Shown: piece after piece, positions 9,880-22,853 of the stretch
How the letters are laid out: each line of letters begins with the position of its first letter
Numbering within the stretch: position 1 is the first letter of the stretch
NCBI GenBank assembly: GCA_023078555.1
Contig: CM041196.1
Span: forward strand, 8,946,985 to 9,010,984
Origin: Ulva prolifera
Taxonomy: Eukaryota; Chlorophyta; Ulvophyceae; Ulvales; Ulvaceae
Reading direction: 5' to 3'
DNA: 64,000 nt
Program-made: the position numbers and the translations under genes
The notes under the pieces: generated by a model
Told to the model about the DNA's origin: nothing
The model's input: only the letters and a program-made list of their open reading frames with translations
Database searches by the model: none

Positions 9880-10907
9880 CACAAACAACATATATAGCGT
9901 ATTGCTTGGATGGTATTGTTTGACCGGTATTGCATAAACAGCTGGTGACGGTTTGCAGCACGCCAACACATCTCTCCCGGATACATTCCCGTTTGACCAT
10001 GCATAACGCATCGCGAGCACGGTAGAGGGCGAGTTTACCAGCCATTCAGCGTAATCGGTGTATTCATCCTTTGCAAGCATTATTCTTAGCGTATTGCCTG
10101 TATCAGTTTTGCTTCACATCAAAAGATCTCTCCCAGTAAAATTCCGGGTGGACCATGCATACCACGCGTGCCGCGTGATGAAGGGCGAATTTTTCAGCCA
10201 TTGCCGTGTGATCGCTGCATATATTCAGTGCAAATAACATTTGTTGCGTATTGCTTGAATCGGTTAAACTTCAAATCAAAGATCTCTTCCGGTAACGTTC
10301 CGGGCGGACCATGCATACCACGCGTGCCGCTTGGTGGAGGGCGAGTCTATCGGCCATTGCGGTGTGATCGCTGCATATATCTTATGCAAACATCATTTGT
10401 GGCGTATTGCTTGAATCAGTTTTTCTTCCCATCAAAACATCTCCCCCGGTAACATTCCAGACGGATCATGCATAGCGTGTGTGCTGCTTGGTGGAGGGCG
10501 AGTCTATCAGCCCTTGCGATGTGATCGGTGCATCTATCCTGTGCAAACATCATTTGTTGAGCATTACCTGACTCGGTTTTGCTTCCCATCAAAATATCTC
10601 TCCCGGTAACATTCCGGGCCCACCATGCATAACACGCGGGCTGCATGGTGAAGGGCGAATTTATTAACCATTGCGCTATGATTGGTGCATCTATTCAGTG
10701 CAAACATCATATGTTGCGTATTACCTGACTCGGTTTTAAATCACATCAAAAGATCTCTCCCAGTAACATTCCGAGTGGACTATGCATACTAGCGTGCAGC
10801 TTGGTGGAGGGCGCATTTATCAGCCATTGCGGTTTGATCGCTGCAATATTCAGTGCAAACATCATATGTTGCGTATTACCTGACTCGGTTTTGCTTCAAT
10901 TTTAAAG
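9880..10907 (+). repeat. Diverged edge monomers of the satellite
   Basis: The first partial copy starts near 9,880 (a recognisable TATAGCGTATTGCTTGGAT stretch). The first full copy (9,970-10,125) differs from the interior type at about one position in five. The next copies start at 10,126, 10,282, 10,439, 10,596 and 10,753. They are closer to the interior but carry private changes and 1-2 bp deletions (unit lengths 155-157). This falling divergence from edge to interior is the usual mark of an array boundary where homogenisation by unequal exchange is weak. Confidence 0.85.
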
Positions 10908-11059
10908 ATCTCTCCCGATAACATTCCGGGTGGACCATGCATACCACGCGTGCCGCTTGGTGGAGGGCGAATTGATCAGCCCTTGCGCTGTGATCGGTGC
11001 ATATATCCTGTGCAAACATCATTTGTTGAGCATTACCTGACTCAGTTTTGCTTCCCATC

Positions 11060-12591
11060 AAAAGATCTCTCCCGGTAACATTCCGGGCGGACCACGCATA
11101 CCACGCGTGCCGCTTGGTGGAGGGCGAATTTATCAGCCATTTCGGTGTTATCGGTGCATATATCGTGTGCAAACATCATTTGTGGTGTATTGCTTGAATC
11201 GGTTTCGCTTCACATCAAAAGATCTCTCCCGATAACATTCCGGGTGGACCATGCATACCACGCGTGCCGCTTGGTGGAGGGCGAATTGATCAGCCCTTGC
11301 GCTGTGATCGGTGCATATATCCTGTGCAAACATCATTTGTTGAGCATTACCTGACTCAGTTTTGCTTCCCATCAAAAGATCTCTCCCGGTAACATTCCGG
11401 GCGGACCATGCATACCACGCGTGCCGCTTGGTGGAGGGCGCATTTATCAGCCATTGCGGTTTGATCGCTGCAATATTCAGTGCAAACATCATATGTTGCG
11501 TATTACCTGACTCGGTTTTGCTTCACATCAAAAGATCTCACCCAGTAACATTCCGGGTGGACCATGCATAACACGCGGGCCGCGTGGTGAAGGGCGAATT
11601 TATCAACCATTGCGATATGATCGGTGCATCTATTCAGTGCAAACATCATTTGTTGAGTATTACCTGACTCAGTTTTGCTTTCCATCAAAACATCTCTCCC
11701 AGTAACATTCCGGGTGGATCATGCATAACACGCAGGCCGCGTCGTGAAGGGCGAATTTATCAACCATTGCGCTATTATCGGTGCATCTATTCAGTGCAAA
11801 CATCATTTGTTGGGTATTATTTGACTCAGTTTTGCTTCCCATCAAAACATCTCTCCCGGTAACATTCCGGGCCCACCATGCATAACACGCGGGCTGCGTG
11901 GTGAAGGGCGAATTTATCAACCATTGCGCTATGATCGGTGCATCTATTCAGTGCAAACATCATTTGTTGAGTATTACCTGACTCAGATTTGCTTCCCGTC
12001 AAAATATCTCTCCCGGTAACATTCCGGGCGGACCACGCATACCACGCGTGCCGCTTGGTGGAGGGCGAATTTATCAGCCATTTCGGTGTTATCGGTGCAT
12101 ATATCGTGTGCAAACATCATTTGTGGTGTATTGCTTGAATCGGTTTCGCTTCACATCAAAAGATCTCTCCCGATAACATTCCGGGTGGACCATGCATACC
12201 ACGCGTGCCGCTTGGTGGAGGGCGAATTGATCAGCCCTTGCGCTGTGATCGGTGCATATATCCTGTGCAAACATCATTTGTTGAGCATTACCTGACTCAG
12301 TTTTGCTTCCCATCAAAAGATCTCTCCCGGTAACATTCCGGGCGGACCATGCATACCACGCGTGCCGCTTGGTGGAGGGCGCATTTATCAGCCATTGCGG
12401 TTTGATCGCTGCAATATTCAGTGCAAACATCATATGTTGCGTATTACCTGACTCGGTTTTGCTTCACATCAAAAGATCTCACCCAGTAACATTCCGGGTG
12501 GACCATGCATAACACGCGGGCCGCGTGGTGAAGGGCGAATTTATCAACCATTGCGATATGATCGGTGCATCTATTCAGTGCAAACATCATG
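11060..12591 (+). repeat. 941-bp offset duplication inside the array
   Basis: A block of about 590 bp (11,060-11,650) recurs at 12,001-12,591 with an offset of 941 bp (six monomers, one of them 156 bp). Shared rare variants prove the relation: ACCACGCATACC instead of ACCATGCATACC near 11,092 and 12,033, and the one-base deletion GCTGCAATATT near 11,468 and 12,409. It is the leftmost higher-order duplication in the array. Confidence 0.85.
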
Positions 12592-13730
12592 TGTTGAGCA
12601 TTACCTGACTCGGTTTTGCTTCACATCAAAAGATCTCTCCCAGTAACATTCCGGGTGGACCATGCATAACACGCAGGCCGCGTGGTGAAGGGCGAATTTA
12701 TCAACCATTGCGCTATTATCGGTGCATCTATTCAGTGCAAACATCATTTGTTGAGTATTACCTGACTCAGTTTTGCTTCCCGTCAAAAGATCTCTCCCGG
12801 TAACATTCCGGGCGGACCATGAATACCACGCGTGCCGCTTGGTGGAGGGCGAATTTATCAGCCATTTCGGTGTGATCGGTGCATATATCGTGTGCAAACA
12901 TCATTTGTGGTGTATTGCTTGAATCGGTTTCGCTTCACATCAAAAGATTTCTCCCGCTAACATTCCGGGCGCACCATGCATACCACGCGTGCCGCGTGGT
13001 GGAGGGCGAATTGATCAGCCCTTGCGCTGTGATCGGTGCATATATCCTGTGCAAACATCATATGTTGAGCATTACCTGACTCGGTTTTGCTTCACATCAA
13101 AAGATCTCTCCCGGTAACATTCCGGGCGGACCATGCATACCACGCGTGCCGTGTGGTGGAGGGCGAATTTATCAGCCCTTGCGGTGTGATCGGTGCATAT
13201 ATCGTGTGCAAAAATCATTTGTGGTGTATTGCTTGAATCGGTTTCGCTTCATATCAAAAGATTTCTCCCGCTAACATTCCGGGCGCACCATGCATACCAC
13301 GCGTGCCGCGTGGTGGAGGGCGAATTGATCAGCCCTTGCGCTGTGATCGTGCATATATCCTGTGCAAACATCATGTGTTGAGCATTACCTGACTCGGTTT
13401 TGCTTCACATCAAAAGATCTCTCCCAGTAACATTCCGGGTGGACCATGCATAACACGCAGGCCGCGTGGTGAAGGGCGAATTTATCAACCATTGCGCTAT
13501 TATCGGTGCATCTATTCAGTGCAAGCATCATTTGTTGAGTATTACCTGACTCAGTTTTGCTTCCCGTCAAAAGATCTCTCCCGGTAACATTCCGGGCGGA
13601 CCATGCATACCACGCGTGCCGCTTGGTGGAGGGCGAATTTATCAGCCATTTCGGTGTGATCGGTGCATATATCGTGTGCAAACATCATTTGTGGTGTATT
13701 GCTTGAATCGGTTTTGCTTCACATCAAAAG

Positions 13731-13887
13731 ATCTCTCCCGGTAACATTCCGGGCGGACCATGCATACCACGCGTGCCGCGTGGTGGAGGGCAAATTTATC
13801 AGCCCTTGCGCTGTGATTTGTGCATATATCCAGTGCAAACATCATTTGTTGTGTATTGCTGGAATTGGTTTTGCTTCACATCAAAAG
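13731..13887 (+). repeat. Exemplar monomer with two dyad hairpins
   Basis: This monomer shows both internal dyads in full form. Dyad 1: CCCGG (13737-13741) and CCGGG (13749-13753) around TAACATT. Dyad 2: ACCACGC (13766-13772) and GCGTGGT (13778-13784) around GTGCC. In other monomer types dyad 1 is weakened (CCCGC or CCCAG) or dyad 2 is weakened (GCTTGGT), so hairpin strength varies with monomer class. The monomer also contains one MluI-type ACGCGT, one BglII-type AGATCT at its start junction and one ATGCAT, which explains why such enzymes would give 157-bp ladders. Confidence 0.8.
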
Positions 13888-14759
13888 ATCTCTCCCGGTA
13901 ACATTCCGGGCGGACCATGCATACCACGCGTGCCGCTTGGTGGAGGGCGAATTTATCAGCCATTTCGGTGTGATCGGTGCATATATCGTGTGCAAACATC
14001 ATTTGTGGTGTATTGCTTAAATCGGTTTCGCTTCACATCAAAAGATTTCTCCCGCTAACATTCCGGGTGGACCATGCATAACACGCGGGCTACGTGGTGA
14101 AGGGCGAATTTATCAACCATTGCGCTATGATCGGTGCATCTATTCAGTGCAAACATCATTTGTTGAGTATTACCTGACTCAGTTTTGCTTCCCGTCAAAA
14201 GATCTCTCCCGGTAACAGTCCGGGCGGACCATGCATACCACGCGTGCCGTGTGGTGGAGGGCGAATTTATCAGCCCTTGCGGTGTGATCGGTGCATATAT
14301 CGTGTGCAAACATCATTTGTGGTGTATTGCTTGAATCGGTTTCGCTTCACATCAAAAGATTTCTCCCGCTAACATTCCGGGCGCACCATGCATACCACGC
14401 GTTCCGCGTGGTGGAGGGCGAATTGATCAGCCCTTGCGCTGTGATCGGTGCATATATCCTGTGCAAACATCATATGTTGAGCATTACCTGACTCGGTTTT
14501 GCTTCACATCAAAAGATCTCTCCCGGTAACATTCCAGGCGGACCATGCATACCACGCGTGCCGTGTGGTGGAGGGCGAATTTATCAGCCCTTGCGGTGTG
14601 ATCGGTGCATATATCGTGTGCAAAAATCATTTGTGGTGTATTGCTTGAATCGGTTTTGCTTCACATCAAAAGATCTCTCCCAGTAACATTCCGGGCGGAC
14701 CATGCATACCACGCGTGCCGCTTGGTGGAGGGCGAATTTATCAGCCATTTCGGTGTGAT

Positions 14760-17700
14760 CGGTGCATCTATTCAGTGCAAACATCATTTGTTGAGTATTA
14801 CCTGACTCAGTTTTGCTTCCCGTCAAAAGATCTCTCCCGGTAACATTCCGGGCGGACCATGAATACCACGCGTGCCGCTTGGTGGAGGGCGAATTTATCA
14901 TCCATTTCGGTGTGATCGGTGCATATATTCAGTGCAAACATCATTTGTTGAGTATTACCTGACTCAGTTTTGCTTCCCGTCAAAAGATCTCTCCCGGTAA
15001 CATTCCGGGCGGACCATGAATACCACGCGTGCCGCTTGGTGGAGGGCGAATTTATCAGCCATTTCGGTGTGATCGGTGCATATATTCAGTGCAAACATCA
15101 TTTGTTGAGTATTACCTGACTCAGTTTTGCTTCCCGTCAAAAGATCTCTCCCGGTAACATTCCGGGCGGACCATGAATACCACGCGTGCCGCGTGGTGGA
15201 GGGCAAATTTATCAGCCCTTGCGCTGTGATTTGTGCATATATCCAGTGCAAACATCATTTGTTGTGTATTGCTGGATTTGGTTTTGCTTCACATCAAAAG
15301 ATCTCTCCCGGTAAGATTCCGGGCGGACCATGCATAACACGCGGGCTACGTGGTGAAGGGCGAATTTATCAACCATTGCGCTATGATCGGTGCATCTATT
15401 CAGTGCAAACATCATTTGTTGAGTATTACCTGACTCAGTTTTGCTTCCCGTCAAAAGATCTCTCCCGGTAACAGTCCGGGCGGACCATGCATACCACGCG
15501 TGCCGTGTGGTGGAGGGCGAATTTATCAGCCCTTGCGGTGTGATCGGTGCATATATCGTGTGCAAACATCATTTGTGGTGTATTGCTTGAATCGGTTTCG
15601 CTTCACATCAAAAGATTTCTCCCGCTAACATTCCGGGCGCACCATGCATACCACGCGTGCCGCGTGGTGGAGGGCGAATTGATCAGCCCTTGCGCTGTGA
15701 TCGGTGCATATATCCTGTGCAAACATCATATGTTGAGCATTACCTGACTCGGTTTTGCTTCACATCAAAAGATCTCTCCCGGTAACATTCCGGGCGGACC
15801 ATGCATACCACGCGTGCCGCTTGGTGGAGGGCGAATTTATCAGCCATTTCGGTGTGATCGGTGCATATATCGTGTGCAAACATCATTTGTGGTGTATTGC
15901 TTAAATCGGTTTCGCTTCACATCAAAAGATTTCTCCCGCTAACATTCCGGGTGGACCATGCATAACACGCGGGCTACGTGGTGAAGGGCGAATTTATCAA
16001 CCATTGCGCTATGATCGGTGCATCTATTCAGTGCAAACATCATTTGTTGAGTATTACCTGACTCAGTTTTGCTTCCCGTCAAAAGATCTCTCCCGGTAAC
16101 AGTCCGGGCGGACCATGCATACCACGCGTGCCGTGTGGTGGAGGGCGAATTTATCAGCCCTTGCGGTGTGATCGGTGCATATATCGTGTGCAAACATCAC
16201 TTATTGCGTATTGCTTGAATCGGTTTCGCTTCATATCAAAAGATTTCTCCCGCTAACATTCCGGGCGCACCATGCATACCACGCGTGCCGCTTGGTGGAG
16301 GGCGAATTTATCAGCCATTTCGGTGTGATCGGTGCATCTATTCAGTGCAAACATCATTTGTTGAGTATTACCTGACTCAGTTTTGCTTCCCGTCAAAAGA
16401 TCTCTCCCGGTAACATTCCGGGTTGACCATGCATACCACGCAGGCCGCGTGGTGAAGGGCGAATTTATCAACCATTGCGCTATTATCGGTGCATATATCG
16501 TGTGCAAACATCATTTGTGGTGTATTGCTTGAATCGGTTTCGCTTCACATCAAAAGATTTCTCCCGCTAACATTCCGGGCGCACCATGCATGCCACGCGT
16601 GCCGCGTGGTGGAGGGCGAATTTAGCAGCCCTTGCGGTGTGATCGGTGCATATATCGTGTGCAAACATCATTTGTGGTGTATTGCTTGAATCGGTTTCGC
16701 TTCACATCAAAAGATTTCTCCCGCTAACATTCCGGGCGCACCATGCATACCACGCGTTCCGCGTGGTGGAGGGCGAATTTATCAACCATTGCGCTATGAT
16801 CGGTGCATCTATTCAGTGCAAACATCATTTGTTGAGTATTACCTGACTCAGTTTTGCTTCCCGTCAAAAGATCTCTCCCGGTAACATTCCGGGCGGACCA
16901 TGCATACCACGCGTGCCGCTTGGTGGAGGGCGAATTTATCAGCCATTTCGGTGTGATCGGTGCATCTATTCAGTGCAAACATCATTTGTTGAGTATTACC
17001 TGACTCAGTTTTGCTTCCCGTCAAAAGATCTCTCCCGGTAACATTCCGGGCGGACCATGAATACCACGCGTGCCGCTTGGTGGAGGGCGAATTTATCAGC
17101 CATTTCGGTGTGATCGGTGCATATATTCAGTGCAAACATCATTTGTTGAGTATTACCTGACTCAGTTTTGCTTCCCGTCAAAAGATCTCTCCCGGTAACA
17201 TTCCGGGCGGACCATGAATACCACGCGTGCCGCTTGGTGGAGGGCGAATTTATCAGCCATTTCGGTGTGATCGGTGCATATATTCAGTGCAAACATCATT
17301 TGTTGAGTATTACCTGACTCAGTTTTGCTTCCCGTCAAAAGATCTCTCCCGGTAACATTCCGGGCGGACCATGAATACCACGCGTGCCGCGTGGTGGAGG
17401 GCAAATTTATCAGCCCTTGCGCTGTGATTTGTGCATATATCCAGTGCAAACATCATTTGTTGTGTATTGCTGGATTTGGTTTTGCTTCACATCAAAAGAT
17501 CTCTCCCGGTAAGATTCCGGGCGGACCATGCATAACACGCGGGCTACGTGGTGAAGGGCGAATTTATCAACCATTGCGCTATGATCGGTGCATCTATTCA
17601 GTGCAAACATCATTTGTTGAGTATTACCTGACTCAGTTTTGCTTCCCGTCAAAAGATCTCTCCCGGTAACAGTCCGGGCGGACCATGCATACCACGCGTG

Positions 17701-19500
17701 CCGTGTGGTGGAGGGCGAATTTATCAGCCCTTGCGGTGTGATCGGTGCATATATCGTGTGCAAACATCATTTGTGGTGTATTGCTTGAATCGGTTTCGCT
17801 TCACATCAAAAGATTTCTCCCGCTAACATTCCGGGCGCACCATGCATACCACGCGTGCCGCGTGGTGGAGGGCGAATTTAGCAGCCCTTGCGGTGTGATC
17901 GGTGCATATATCGTGTGCAAACATCATTTGTGGTGTATTGCTTGAATCGGTTTCGCTTCACATCAAAAGATTTCTCCCGCTAACATTCCGGGCGCACCAT
18001 GCATACCACGCGTTCCGCGTGGTGGAGGGCGAATTTATCAACCATTGCGCTATGATCGGTGCATCTATTCAGTGCAAACATCATTTGTTGAGTATTACCT
18101 GACTCAGTTTTGCTTCCCGTCAAAAGATCTCTCCCGGTAACATTCCGGGCGGACCATGAATACCACGCGTGCCGCGTGGTGGAGGGCAAATTTATCAGCC
18201 CTTGCGCTGTGATTTGTGCATATATCCAGTGCAAACATCATTTGTTGTGTATTGCTGGATTTGGTTTTGCTTCACATCAAAAGATCTCTCCCGGTAAGAT
18301 TCCGGGCGGACCATGCATAACACGCGGGCTACGTGGTGAAGGGCGAATTTATCAACCATTGCGCTATGATCGGTGCATCTATTCAGTGCAAACATCATTT
18401 GTTGAGTATTACCTGACTCAGTTTTGCTTCCCGTCAAAAGATCTCTCTCGGTAACAGTCCGGGCGGACCATGCATACCACGCGTGCCGCTTGGTGGAGGG
18501 CGAATTTATCAGCCATTTCGGTGTGATCGGTGCATCTATTCAGTGCAAACATCATTTGTTGAGTATTACCTGACTCAGTTTTGCTTCCCGTCAAAAGATC
18601 TCTCCCGGTAACATTCCGGGTTGACCATGCATACCACGCAGGCCGCGTGGTGAAGGGCGAATTTATCAACCATTGCGCTATTATCGGTGCATATATCGTG
18701 TGCAAACATCATTTGTGGTGTATTGCTTGAATCGGTTTCGCTTCACATCAAAAGATTTCTCCCGCTAACATTCCGGGCGCACCATGCATGCCACGCGTGC
18801 CGCGTGGTGGAGGGCGAATTTAGCAGCCCTTGCGGTGTGATCGGTGCATATATCGTGTGCAAACATCATTTGTGGTGTATTGCTTGAATCGGTTTCGCTT
18901 CACATCAAAAGATTTCTCCCGCTAACATTCCGGGCGCACCATGCATACCACGCGTTCCGCGTGGTGGAGGGCGAATTTATCAACCATTGCGCTATGATCG
19001 GTGCATCTATTCAGTGCAAACATCATTTGTTGAGTATTACCTGACTCAGTTTTGCTTCCCGTCAAAAGATCTCTCCCGGTAACATTCCGGGCGGACCATG
19101 CATACCACGCGTGCCGCTTGGTGGAGGGCGAATTTATCAGCCATTTCGGTGTGATCGGTGCATCTATTCAGTGCAAACATCATTTGTTGAGTATTACCTG
19201 ACTCAGTTTTGCTTCCCGTCAAAAGATCTCTCCCGGTAACATTCCGGGTTGACCATGCATACCACGCAGGCCGCGTGGTGAAGGGCGAATTTATCAACCA
19301 TTGCGCTATTATCGGTGCATATATCGTGTGCAAACATCATTTGTGGTGTATTGCTTGAATCGGTTTCGCTTCACATCAAAAGATTTCTCCCGCTAACATT
19401 CCGGGCGCACCATGCATGCCACGCGTGCCGCGTGGTGGAGGGCGAATTTAGCAGCCCTTGCGGTGTGATCGGTGCATATATCGTGTGCAAACATCATTTG
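14760..19500 (+). repeat. HOR domain with 2,198-bp (14-mer) period
   Basis: About 14,760-15,670 recurs at 16,958-17,868 (offset 2,198). The following block 16,489-17,000 recurs at 18,687 (offset 2,198) and again at 19,315 (offset 2,826). Inside, shorter offsets of 785 (5-mer) and 942 bp (6-mer) also occur. Diagnostic variants are CCATGAATACC, GGTAAGATTCC, GGTAACAGTCC and CGCGTTCCGCG. The mixed offsets show several overlapping rounds of unequal exchange. Confidence 0.8.
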
Positions 19501-20215
19501 TGATGTATTGCTTGAATCGGTTTCGCTTCACATCAAAAGATTTCTCCCGGTAACATTCCGGGCCCACCATGCATAACACGCGGGCTACGTGGTGAAGGGC
19601 GAATTTATCAACCATTGCGCTATGATCGGTGCATCTATTCAGTGCAAACATCATTTGTTGAGTATTACCTGACTCAGTTTTGCTTCCCGTCAAAAGATCT
19701 CTCCCGGTAACATTCCGGGCGGACCATGCATACCACGCGTGCCGCTTGGTGGAGGGCGAACTTATCAGCCATTTCGGTGTGATCGGTGCATATATCGTGT
19801 GCAAACATCATTTGAGGTGTATTGCTTGAATCGGTTTCGCTTCACATCAAAAGATGTCTCCCGCTAACATTCCGGGCGCACCATGCATACCACGCGTGCC
19901 GCGTGGTGGAGGGCGAATTGATCAGCCCTTGCGCTGTGATCGGTGCATATATCCTGTGCAAACATCATGTGTTGAGCATTACCTGACTCGGTTTTGCTTC
20001 ACATCAAAAGATCTCTCCCAGTAACATTCCGGGTTGACCATGCATACCACGCAGGCCGCGTGGTGAAGGGCGAATTTATCAACCATTGCGCTATTATCGG
20101 TGCATCTATTCAGTGCAAACATCATTTGTTGGGTATTATTTTACTCAGTTTTGCTTCCCATCAAAACATCTCTCCCGGTAACATTCCGGGCCCACCATGC
20201 ATAACACGCGGGCTA

Positions 20216-20253
20216 CGTGGTGGAGGGCGAGTCGCGTGGTGGAGGGCGAATTT
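20216..20253 (+). repeat. 19-bp internal duplication in a monomer (176-bp monomer)
   Basis: The phrase CGTGGTGGAGGGCGA is present at 20,216 and again at 20,235, so this monomer is 19 bp longer than normal. The same long monomer occurs at 36,877, 38,780, 39,584, 41,487 and 42,291, always with ATTTATGGGCTCTTGCGG following. It is therefore a single ancestral slippage event later copied with its surrounding segment. Confidence 0.95.
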
Positions 20254-22853
20254 ATGGGCTCTTGCGGTGTGATCGGTGCATATATCCAGTGCAAACATCA
20301 TGTGTTGAGCATTACCTGACTCGGTTTTGCTTCACATCAAAAGATCTCTCCCAGTAACATTCCGGGTGGACCATGCATAACACGCAGGCCGCGTGGTGAA
20401 GGGCGAATTTATCAACCTTTGCGCTATCATCGGTGCATCTATTCAGTGCAAACATCATTTGTTGAGTATTACCTGACTCAGTTTTGCTTCCCGTCAAAAG
20501 ATCTCTCCCGGTAACATTCCGGGCGGACCATGCATACCACGCGTGCCGCTTGTTGGAGGGCGAATTTATCAGCCATTTCGATGTTATCGGTGCATCTATT
20601 CAGTGCAAACATCATTTGTTGAACATTACCTGACTCAGTTTTGCTTCCCGTCAAAAGAACTCTCCCGGTAACATTCCGGGCGGACCATGCATACCACGCG
20701 TGCCGCTTGGTGGAGGGCGAATTTATCAGCCATTTCGGTGTGATCGGTGCATATATCGTGTGCAAACATCATTTGTGGTGTATTGCTTGAATCGGTTTTG
20801 CTTCACATCAAAAGATCTCTCCCGGTAACATTCCGGGCGGACCATGCATACCACGCGTGCCGCGTGGTGGAGGGCAAATTTATCAGCCCTTGCGCTGTGA
20901 TTTGTGCATATATCCAGTGCAAACATCATTTGTTGTGAATTGCTGGAATTGGTTTTGCTTCACATCAAAAGATCTCTCCCGGTAACATTCCGGGCGGACC
21001 ATGCATACCACGCGTGCCGCGTGGTGGAGGGCAAATTTATCAGCCCTTGCGCTGTGATTTGTGCATATATCCAGTGCAAACATCATTTGTTGTGAATTGC
21101 TGGAATTGGTTTTGCTTCACATCAAAAGATCTCTCCCGGTAACATTCCGGGCGGACCATGCATACCACGCGTGCCGCTTGGTGGAGGGCGAATTTATCAG
21201 CCATTTTGGTGTGATCGGTGCATATATCGTGTGCAAACATCATTTGTGGTGTATTGCTTGAATCGGTTTCGCTTCACATCAAAAGATTTCTCCCGCTAAC
21301 ATTCCGGGTGGACCATGCATAACACGCAGGCCGCGTGGTGAAGGGCGAATTTATCAACCATTGCGCTATTATCGGTGCATCTATTCAGTGCAAACATCAT
21401 TTGTTGGGTATTATTTGACTCAGTTTTGCTTCCCATCAAAACATCTCTCCCGGTAACATTCCGGGCCCACCATGCATAACACGCGGGCTGCGTGGTGAAG
21501 GGCGAATTTATCAACCATTGCGCTAATATCGGTGCATCTATTCAGTGCAAACATCATTTGTTGAGTATTACCTGACTCAGTTTTGCCTTCCGTCAAAAGA
21601 TCTCTCCCGGTAACATTCCGGGCGGACCATGCATACCACGCGTGCCGCTTGGTGGAGGGCGAATTTATCAGCCATTTCGGTGTGATCGGTGCATCTATTC
21701 AGTGAAAACATCATTTGTTGAGTATTACCTGACTCAGCTTTGCTTCCCGTCAAAAGATCTCTCCCGGTAACATTCCGGGCGGACCATGAATACCACGCGT
21801 GCCGCTTGGTGGAGGGCGAATTTATCAGCCATTTCGGTGTGATCGGTGCATATATCGTGTGCAAACATCATTTGTGGTGTATTGCTTGAATCGGTTTTGC
21901 TTCACATCAAAAGATCTCTCCCGGTAACATTCCGGGCGGACCATGCATACCACGCGTGCCGCGTGGTGGAGGGCAAATTTATCAGCCCTTGCGCTGTGAT
22001 TTGTGCATATATCCAGTGCAAACATCATTTGTTGAGTATTACCTGACTCAGTTTTGCTTCCCGTCAAAAGATCTCTCCCGGTAACATTCCGGGCGGACCA
22101 TGCATACCACGCGTGCCGCTTGTTGGAGGGCGAATTTATCAGCCATTTCGATGTTATCGGTGCATCTATTCAGTGCAAACATCATTTGTTGAACATTACC
22201 TGACTCAGTTTTGCTTCCCGTCAAAAGAACTCTCCCGGTAACATTCCGGGCGGACCATGCATACCACGCGTGCCGCTTGGTGGAGGGCGAATTTATCAGC
22301 CATTTCGGTGTGATCGGTGCATATATCGTGTGCAAACATCATTTGTGGTGTATTGCTTAAATCGGTTTCGCTTCACATCAAAAGATTTCTCCCGCTAACA
22401 TTCCGGGTGGACCATGCATAACACGCGGGCTACGTGGTGAAGGGCGAATTTATCAACCATTGCGCTATGATCGGTGCATCTATTCAGTGCAAACATCATT
22501 TGTTGAGTATTACCTGACTCAGTTTTGCTTCCCGTCAAAAGATCTCTCCCGGTAACAGTCCGGGCGGACCATGCATACCACGCGTGCCGTGTGGTGGAGG
22601 GCGAATTTATCAGCCCTTGCGGTGTGATCGGTGCATATATCGTGTGCAAACATCACTTATTGCGTATTGCTTGAATCGGTTTCGCTTCATATCAAAAGAT
22701 TTCTCCCGCTAACATTCCGGGCGGACCATGCATACCACGCGTGCCGCTTGGTGGAGGGCGAATTTATCAGCCATTTCGGTGTGATCGGTGCATCTATTCA
22801 GTGCCATCATCATTTGTTGAGTATTACCTGACTCAGTTTTGCTTCACATCAAA

